Assembly (NCBI GenBank): GCA_001563325.1
Contig: LRSK01000236.1
Location: forward strand, 1 to 10,900
DNA: 10,900 bases
Source: Candidatus Thorarchaeota archaeon SMTZ1-83
GTDB taxonomy: Archaea; Asgardarchaeota; Thorarchaeia; Thorarchaeales; Thorarchaeaceae
Direction: 5' to 3'
In this document: positions 6,863-10,900 of the stretch, piece after piece
Position numbering within the stretch: the first letter of the stretch is position 1
Layout of the letters: every line of letters begins with the position of its first letter
The notes under the pieces: generated by a model
The model's input: only the letters and a program-made list of their open reading frames with translations
What the model was told of the DNA's origin: nothing
The model's database searches: none
Made by a program: the position numbers and the translations under genes

Positions 6863-8122
6863 ATGACTGACTATAAGGTCAAAGACATTGGTCTTGCCGA
6901 AGAGGGCAGGATGTTGATTGAGTACGCTGAGAAGCACATGCCTGTACTGATGCATCTCAGGAAAAAGTACTCTGAGAGTACGCCTCTGAAGGGGATGAAG
7001 ATAGCTGGTTGTCTGCATGTAACAAAGGAAACCGCAGTGCTGGTCGAGACTCTGCGAGCAGCGGGCGCGGAGGTCGCTTGGTCCGGATGTAATCCGCTTT
7101 CCACAAACGACAAAGTAGCCGCGGGACTCGCTGCGAATGATGTGCCGGTCTATGCTTGGCACAATCTAAACACTGAGGAGTACTACTGGTGTATCGAGCA
7201 GACACTCAAGACTGAGCCCACTCTGACACTTGATGATGGTGCGGACCTCATCTTCACTCTTCATAACAAACACCAAGAGCTGATACCCAATCTCTACGGC
7301 GGTTCTGAGGAAACCACCACTGGTGTGATCCGTGTGCGTGCGATGGCTGATGATGGAGCTTTGAAGTATCCAATCATGGCTGTGAACTATGCTGACACAA
7401 AGCTCCTGTTCGACAATGTATATGGAACTGGACAGAGCGTCTTTGAGGGTGTAATGAGAGCCTCTGCGATTCTTATTGCTGGAAAGACCGTGGTGATTGG
7501 TGGCTATGGTTACTGTGGTCGCGGAATGGCGGAACGAGCTAAAGGCCTTGGTGCAAATGTGATTGTCACTGAAGTTGATCCTGTTCGCGGACTGCAGGCA
7601 CGGATGGATGGATTCAGGGTCATGCCAATGGATGATGCCGCTCCTGAAGGTGACCTGTTTCTTACTGCTACTGGCATGAAAGATATCATCACTAGAGCTC
7701 ATTTCAAGGTCATGAAAGATGGCGCGATGTTTGGCAATGCGGGGCACTATAATGTTGAGATTAATGAACCCGATCTTATTGCGCTCAGCAAGGGCCCAAA
7801 GAAGAGGGTGCGTCATGCTCTTGACGAGTATGAGATGATGGATGGGCGCCGACTCTATCTGCTGGGTGAAGGTCGACTGGTGAATCTAGCCGCCGCTGAA
7901 GGTCATCCCTCAGAAGTTATGGACCTTAGCTTCGCAAGCCAGTTGAATGCCATGATTTGGATGGCAAAGAACGGCAAAGACCTCAAGCCAGCCGTGTACG
8001 AGTTCCCCAAGGAGCTTGACATGCAGACTGCGATGGCGAAGCTTGAAACCATGGGCATCACCATTGACAAGTGGACAGAAGAACAGGAACGCTACGCGCG
8101 AGCTTATGCAGAGGGGACATAG
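6863..8122 (+). CDS. ahcY: Adenosylhomocysteinase (S-adenosyl-L-homocysteine hydrolase)
   Basis: This 419-residue cytosolic NAD-dependent enzyme splits S-adenosylhomocysteine into adenosine and homocysteine, removing the product inhibitor of methyltransferases. Family residues in order: H52 (GCLHVTKETAVL), NPLSTND near 77-83, D124-D125 (LTLDDGADL), E149-E150 (SEETTTG), N175, K180, D184-N185 with YGTGQS, the NAD-binding GGYGYCGRG (213-221), H295 in NAGHYNVEI, and GEGRLVNLAAAEGHPSEVM (336-353). Human counterparts are H55, D131, E156, N181, K186, D190, N191 and H301. The YGTGQS loop and short tail are of the archaeal/thermophile type. The usual N-D-x-x-T-K reads N-Y-A-D-T-K, so the Asp after N175 is Tyr. 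GTGAT at 6854-6858 may act as ribosome binding site, or the message may be nearly leaderless. A hairpin follows the stop. Confidence 0.97.
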   Translation: MTDYKVKDIGLAEEGRMLIEYAEKHMPVLMHLRKKYSESTPLKGMKIAGCLHVTKETAVLVETLRAAGAEVAWSGCNPLSTNDKVAAGLAANDVPVYAWHNLNTEEYYWCIEQTLKTEPTLTLDDGADLIFTLHNKHQELIPNLYGGSEETTTGVIRVRAMADDGALKYPIMAVNYADTKLLFDNVYGTGQSVFEGVMRASAILIAGKTVVIGGYGYCGRGMAERAKGLGANVIVTEVDPVRGLQARMDGFRVMPMDDAAPEGDLFLTATGMKDIITRAHFKVMKDGAMFGNAGHYNVEINEPDLIALSKGPKKRVRHALDEYEMMDGRRLYLLGEGRLVNLAAAEGHPSEVMDLSFASQLNAMIWMAKNGKDLKPAVYEFPKELDMQTAMAKLETMGITIDKWTEEQERYARAYAEGT

Positions 8123-8130
8123 AACAAGCA

Positions 8131-8151
8131 GGTGGGAGTTCAAATCCCACT
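8131..8151 (+). terminator. Hairpin after ahcY (T-arm-like loop)
   Basis: GTGGGA (8132-8137) pairs perfectly with TCCCAC (8145-8150) around a seven-base loop GTTCAAA, with a further G-T pair outside. It begins nine bases after the ahcY stop and is followed by a pyrimidine-rich stretch (CATCTCTTC). It could act in termination or protect the 3' end. The loop resembles a tRNA T-loop, but its register is off and no other tRNA parts are present. Confidence 0.35.
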
Positions 8152-8210
8152 CATCTCTTCATGCTTCAAAATGCGTCAAATTCATTATCTCCAATTGGCT
8201 CATCTAGGAT

Positions 8211-9014
8211 ATGCCCCTCATTGAGATTCCTCTAATTGGTCTAGGAACCTTGGAAAACAAAGACCCAAGTAAAACACCAGCAAGCATTGCCAAAGCAATT
8301 GAATTAGGCTACCAACACATAGACACCGCTCAATTATACTTCAATGAGGAGATTGTTGGAAAAGGTATCCAACAATCTGGCATCTCGCGTGATGAGATCT
8401 TCCTCGCCACAAAGGTTTCGCCCGTCTTCCTTCAACCTGATGATGTTAAGCGGACAACTAGAGAGAGCATAGATAAGCTTGGAGTGGAATATCTGGACCT
8501 TCTGTACATTCACTGGCCTGCAGAAACGTATGAACCCCAGTCTACTTTGGATGCATTCAATGAAGTCTTGGAAGAAGGACTCACTAAGCACATTGCTGTG
8601 AGCAATTTCACTCCTCCACTTCTCGATGAGGCATCTGCAATATCTAAGGCGCCTCTGATTGCCAATCAAGTAGAGATGCATCCATTGCTTAGACAAAACG
8701 AGATGCTCGAATACGTCAAGAAACATGACATCTATCTAGTTGCCTATAGTCCCCTTGCTCAGGGTCAAGTATTCGAGATTCCTGAAGTACAGGAGGTTGC
8801 TGAACGCAGGGGCATTTCTGAAGCACAGGTGAGTCTCGCATGGCTTCTCAGTAAGGATAACGTTATAGCAATACCAAAGGCAACGAGTGAAGCACATCAA
8901 AGAGCAAACCTTGAGGCAGCAGAGATCAAGCTTGCTCCCGATGACATCAAACTCATTGATTCCATTGAGGACGAAGACCGTATTATGGATCCATATTTTG
9001 CTCCGGATTGGTAG
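8211..9014 (+). CDS. Aldo/keto reductase (2,5-diketogluconate reductase-like)
   Basis: This 267-residue NAD(P)H-dependent aldo/keto reductase has a TIM-barrel fold. The catalytic tetrad is visible: D38 and Y43 (HIDTAQLY), K68 (LATKVS) and H101 (YIHWP). Other family markers are GLGT at the N-terminus, AVSNF, NQVEMHPLL and AYSPLAQG, plus the cofactor-site IPKATSEAHQRANLEA near the C-terminus. There R takes the place expected to contact the NADPH 2'-phosphate, which would suggest NADPH use. Length fits the short prokaryotic AKR5-type enzymes that reduce small aldehydes or keto-sugars; the true substrate is unknown. Start ATG 8211 has only AGGAT directly before it; an AT-rich stretch near 8177-8189 sits about 26 bases upstream, so the message may be leaderless. 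It lies 88 bases after ahcY, beyond the hairpin, so it is probably its own transcription unit. Confidence 0.93.
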   Translation: MPLIEIPLIGLGTLENKDPSKTPASIAKAIELGYQHIDTAQLYFNEEIVGKGIQQSGISRDEIFLATKVSPVFLQPDDVKRTTRESIDKLGVEYLDLLYIHWPAETYEPQSTLDAFNEVLEEGLTKHIAVSNFTPPLLDEASAISKAPLIANQVEMHPLLRQNEMLEYVKKHDIYLVAYSPLAQGQVFEIPEVQEVAERRGISEAQVSLAWLLSKDNVIAIPKATSEAHQRANLEAAEIKLAPDDIKLIDSIEDEDRIMDPYFAPDW

Positions 9015-9015
9015 T

Positions 9016-9034
9016 GAATTGGGGAGTACAATTC
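9016..9034 (+). terminator. Hairpin directly after the aldo/keto reductase stop
   Basis: GAATTG (9016-9021) and CAATTC (9029-9034) form a perfect six-base stem around a seven-base loop, starting two bases after the TAG stop. Pyrimidine-rich sequence (TTCTTACCTCTTTCT) follows within 35 bases. The stem is AT-rich and weak, so a role in termination is only a suggestion. Confidence 0.3.
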
Positions 9035-9188
9035 TTACGGCACCCTATTCTTACCTCTTTCTATTATGAGGGCAGCCGCGTTTCAGTATTTCAGACAGAC
9101 CTTATCGGATATTAGCTTGGCAAAAGCTCAGACAACAGATGCAAGCATTCTTACCGGTTGGAAACCACGGAATATTGGAGAGATTACT

Positions 9189-9593
9189 ATGAAAATCGTT
9201 GGATATTTCGACGGAACTGACTCACTCTTATTGACCAAATTGGTGGCAAAAGGGATTGGGACAATACCAATAGCAAATGATTGGGATGGAGCAGGCAAGA
9301 TGGCTTCTCACCTAGAACCGGGAGATGTCGATCTTATCGTAGGATATTTGCACAAAGTAATTGCCCCAGTCCGTGAAGTAGAAGAAAAGACGGGAACAAT
9401 CCCCAAAATGTATCGAGGGCTTACCGCGTATGATTTGCTTTACCGTGCAAATACATTTGATATCCCCACCCTCATCATTGCTCCGAAGACGGATCATAAA
9501 GCTGCAAAAAAGGCGCTAGCAAAAGCTGCTGGCTTTGTGACGCTTGTTACACCCGATGAGGTGGAAGAGAAGATATTGGGAATTCTAGCTTAA
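9189..9593 (+). CDS. Small alpha/beta protein of unknown function
   Basis: I do not recognise this 134-residue soluble protein. Its predicted pattern alternates strands and helices (MKIVGYFDG, TIPIAND, VDLIVGYLH, PTLIIAP, then helix HKAAKKALAKAAG, strand FVTLVTP and a final helix), which looks like a small Rossmann or flavodoxin-like fold. No nucleotide-binding glycine loop is clear. Possible functional spots are FDGTD near 7-11, NDWDG near 30-34 and the APKTDHK turn near 98-104. The open frame reaches back to 9066, but those 41 residues read poorly, whereas ATG 9189 has GGAG eight bases upstream, so I start there. The gene stands between the aldo/keto reductase and the H-protein with gaps of 174 and 102 bases, so it may be transcribed alone. 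Confidence 0.7.
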   Translation: MKIVGYFDGTDSLLLTKLVAKGIGTIPIANDWDGAGKMASHLEPGDVDLIVGYLHKVIAPVREVEEKTGTIPKMYRGLTAYDLLYRANTFDIPTLIIAPKTDHKAAKKALAKAAGFVTLVTPDEVEEKILGILA

Positions 9594-9622
9594 ACCAAAG
9601 AATTCAACCTATTGGAGGATTC

Positions 9623-9644
9623 TTATCAAAGCTAGAAGATAAGC
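9623..9644. repeat. Short inverted repeat
   Basis: CTTATC (9623-9628) and GATAAG (9639-9644) are perfect inverted six-base arms ten bases apart, 30 bases after the stop of the small alpha/beta gene and about 52 bases before the GcvH-like start. The repeat lies just upstream of a TATA-like TTTATG (9653-9658). It could be an operator or a weak 3' hairpin; a chance repeat of this size is also quite possible. Confidence 0.22.
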
Positions 9645-9695
9645 CAACTGATTTATGTGAGGGGAGATTCTCTGTTTATTTGGTGAGCCCTTGCC

Positions 9696-10118
9696 TTGGA
9701 GATTGAAGGTTTCTTATTTCCATCCGAGCTCTACTATCACCCTGACCATACATGGGCTAAGGTTGAAGACAACAATGTGCGAGTAGGCATTACTCCATAT
9801 GCAGTTCATCTTGCTGGCGAAATCAGGGCAATCACTCCCCGCCCAGTGGGAAAGAAAGTCATGCATGGAGGTCCTATTGCAACGCTTGAGAGCAATAAGT
9901 GGGTAGGACCGCTGAGAAATCCGATATCAGGACTCATTGTTGAGTCAAACTCCGCACTTGCAGGCGACTCTAGCCCTCTTGTGAATGATCCCTATGGAGA
10001 GGGCTGGATTTGCGTTCTAGAGCCCCTCAGTCTTCAGGAAGACCTGAAAATGCTCTTTCATGGGGAGGAGGCATTGAGTGAGTGGATTACAATGGAGATT
10101 CGAGGAAAAGATGGCTGA
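9696..10118 (+). CDS. gcvH: GcvH-like lipoyl carrier protein
   Basis: The 140-residue protein has the H-protein/lipoyl domain fold. The N-terminal PSELYYHPDHTW matches the usual P-x-x-LxYTxxHxW opening, ITPYAVHLAGEI follows, the lipoylated lysine is K68 in TLESNKWV (usual form ESxKAV), and NPISGLIVESNSAL then NDPYGEGWI follow as in true H-proteins. In the glycine cleavage system it carries the aminomethyl group on lipoate between P, T and L proteins. No gcvT, gcvP or lpd gene is in this window, so it might equally serve another lipoate-dependent route. The start is TTG 9696, the first possible codon after an in-frame TGA at 9684, with GGTGAG (9682-9687) eight bases upstream. A TATA-like TTTATG lies at 9653-9658. 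It converges on the DDAH-like gene with nine bases between stops. Confidence 0.88.
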   Translation: MEIEGFLFPSELYYHPDHTWAKVEDNNVRVGITPYAVHLAGEIRAITPRPVGKKVMHGGPIATLESNKWVGPLRNPISGLIVESNSALAGDSSPLVNDPYGEGWICVLEPLSLQEDLKMLFHGEEALSEWITMEIRGKDG

Positions 10119-10126
10119 AGCTCAGC
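10114..10126. terminator. Tiny hairpin between convergent genes
   Basis: GCTGA (10114-10118) and TCAGC (10122-10126) form a five-base stem around AGC, spanning the GcvH-like stop codon and followed by TTTATT. It sits in the nine-base gap between two convergent stops, where a bidirectional terminator would be useful. The stem is short and could be chance. Confidence 0.25.
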
Positions 10127-10127
10127 T

Positions 10128-10900
10128 TTATTCACGTTCTAGTACGCCGGTCAGACATCCTATGCCCCCTGCTGCCTTTGTCACCTCACTAATGTCAACC
10201 AGATGGCACTCTAATCCCAGATCTTCATAGAATGCCTGCGTCTTAGGATTGCCGTCTGCAGTCAGAATTTTCTTGGGTCCCAATGTCACGAAGTTCATTG
10301 ACAATGCGAGAGCGATTTCAGACTCATCAGGTGCAAAATGGGTAGAAAACCCATGTTCATATAACACTTCAAGAGTCTTATCAGACAAATGGCCGTGCCT
10401 ACAGATCGCGAGATTATGGTCTGCAAAACGAAGATTCCCCATGAGATGCATCGAGCCTGGTGGAAGCTCAACTGTGATCGATTCAACTCCCATCTCGTTC
10501 AAGAGACTAGAAACTTGCTCTGCTCCTTCTTTATTCGTTCGAAACCCTACTCCAATCATGATCGTATCAGGGTTCAGCCATGCTGCATCAGCACCCTCGA
10601 ATGTACCAGTACCTCGAACGATTCTCAGAATGGGAATGCCAAGTTTGGACAACTTCTCCGCGACAAATCGTTCCTCGCCAGCTCGTACCGACGAAGCGGG
10701 GCGGGAAAGGATTACCCCTTCAGGTGTGACAAAGAGCAAGTCTGCCACGAACATCAAATTGGGAGGCGGCTTTTCTGAGGGTTCCACATAAGACACTATG
10801 ACGCCAGCATTCCTGTATGCCTCAGCCATTTCATCATGCTGTTTTGTGATTATTTCTATGAATGGAATTTCAATCATCTGTACCTTGTCTGGGTCAGAGA
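10128..10900 (-). CDS. DDAH/amidinotransferase-fold hydrolase (5' end off right edge)
   Basis: The protein has the guanidino-modifying five-bladed propeller fold of dimethylarginine dimethylaminohydrolase, arginine deiminase and amidinotransferases. Counting from the first visible ATG at 10877, the catalytic set is present: D46 (FVADLLFV), E94 and D97 (GTFEGADAAWL), H144 (GSMHLMGNL) and nucleophile C241 (AAGGIGCLTGV). In Pseudomonas DDAH these correspond to Asp66, Glu114, His162 and Cys249. The frame stays open upstream of 10877 to the edge (SDPDKVQ...), and the family normally has some 20-30 more N-terminal residues before this point, so the true start is probably outside the window. It would cleave arginine or a methylated or otherwise modified arginine; which one cannot be told. 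It is convergent with the GcvH-like gene. Confidence 0.88.
   Translation of the reverse strand, partial: SDPDKVQMIEIPFIEIITKQHDEMAEAYRNAGVIVSYVEPSEKPPPNLMFVADLLFVTPEGVILSRPASSVRAGEERFVAEKLSKLGIPILRIVRGTGTFEGADAAWLNPDTIMIGVGFRTNKEGAEQVSSLLNEMGVESITVELPPGSMHLMGNLRFADHNLAICRHGHLSDKTLEVLYEHGFSTHFAPDESEIALALSMNFVTLGPKKILTADGNPKTQAFYEDLGLECHLVDISEVTKAAGGIGCLTGVLERE

Noticed and set aside
8087..8161. Complete tRNA gene overlapping the end of ahcY
   Set aside because: Only a T-arm-like hairpin is present; the 5' part gives no acceptor pairing with the 3' end and no D or anticodon arm.
9066..9188. Upstream extension of the small alpha/beta protein
   Set aside because: ATG 9189 has a well-spaced GGAG and begins a regular beta strand; the extension has no ribosome binding site and no fold-like pattern.
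1..10900. CRISPR arrays, insertion sequences, integrase or phage genes
   Set aside because: No regularly spaced repeats, terminal inverted repeats or transposase/integrase motifs were seen on either strand.

Overview
The window looks archaeal. Shine-Dalgarno sequences complementary to the archaeal 16S 3' end (GGAGG, GGTGA, AAGGTG) precede most genes. ATG, GTG and TTG starts are mixed, short AT-rich TATA-like elements sit in the two divergent gene spacers, and several proteins have an archaeal flavour: an archaeal-type adenosylhomocysteinase, a tandem Lrp/AsnC regulator, small zinc-ribbon proteins and a lone H-protein. Moderate GC and this gene mix would suit an Asgard archaeon such as Thorarchaeia, but that is a guess from gene style. 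TAG is the commonest stop codon here.

Layout. (1) 1-467 minus: N-terminal part of a zinc-ribbon protein that runs off the left edge. (2) 468-883: a stretch of about 416 bases with no convincing gene. (3) 884-1492 plus: a six-helix DUF998-like membrane protein gene broken by an in-frame TAG. (4) 5177-1505 minus: a four-gene run with small gaps, made of a gamma-carbonic-anhydrase-type hexapeptide protein, a secreted/membrane zinc-ribbon protein, a class III PLP aminotransferase-fold enzyme and a kinase-fold protein translationally coupled to it. (5) 5261-5878 plus: a DUF4184-like membrane protein divergent from that run, whose 3' end overlaps (6) 5836-6774 minus, a fused double Lrp/AsnC regulator. 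(7) 6863-8122 plus: adenosylhomocysteinase, divergent from the regulator across a palindromic TATA-like element. (8) 8211-10118 plus: an aldo/keto reductase, an unrecognised 134-residue alpha/beta protein and a GcvH-like lipoyl carrier. (9) 10128-10900 minus: a DDAH/amidinotransferase-fold hydrolase that enters from the right edge.

Most of the window is housekeeping or amino-acid and one-carbon metabolism: SAH recycling, the H-protein, arginine-derivative hydrolysis and a class III PLP enzyme. No CRISPR array, transposase, integrase, rRNA or complete tRNA was seen. The points most worth a second look are the PLP-enzyme/kinase-fold pair, which recalls known kinase plus phospho-lyase partnerships; the membrane-anchored zinc-ribbon protein in the same run; the amber-interrupted membrane gene; and the double Lrp facing ahcY. 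Several start sites were set from ribosome binding sites and are shorter than the longest open frame.
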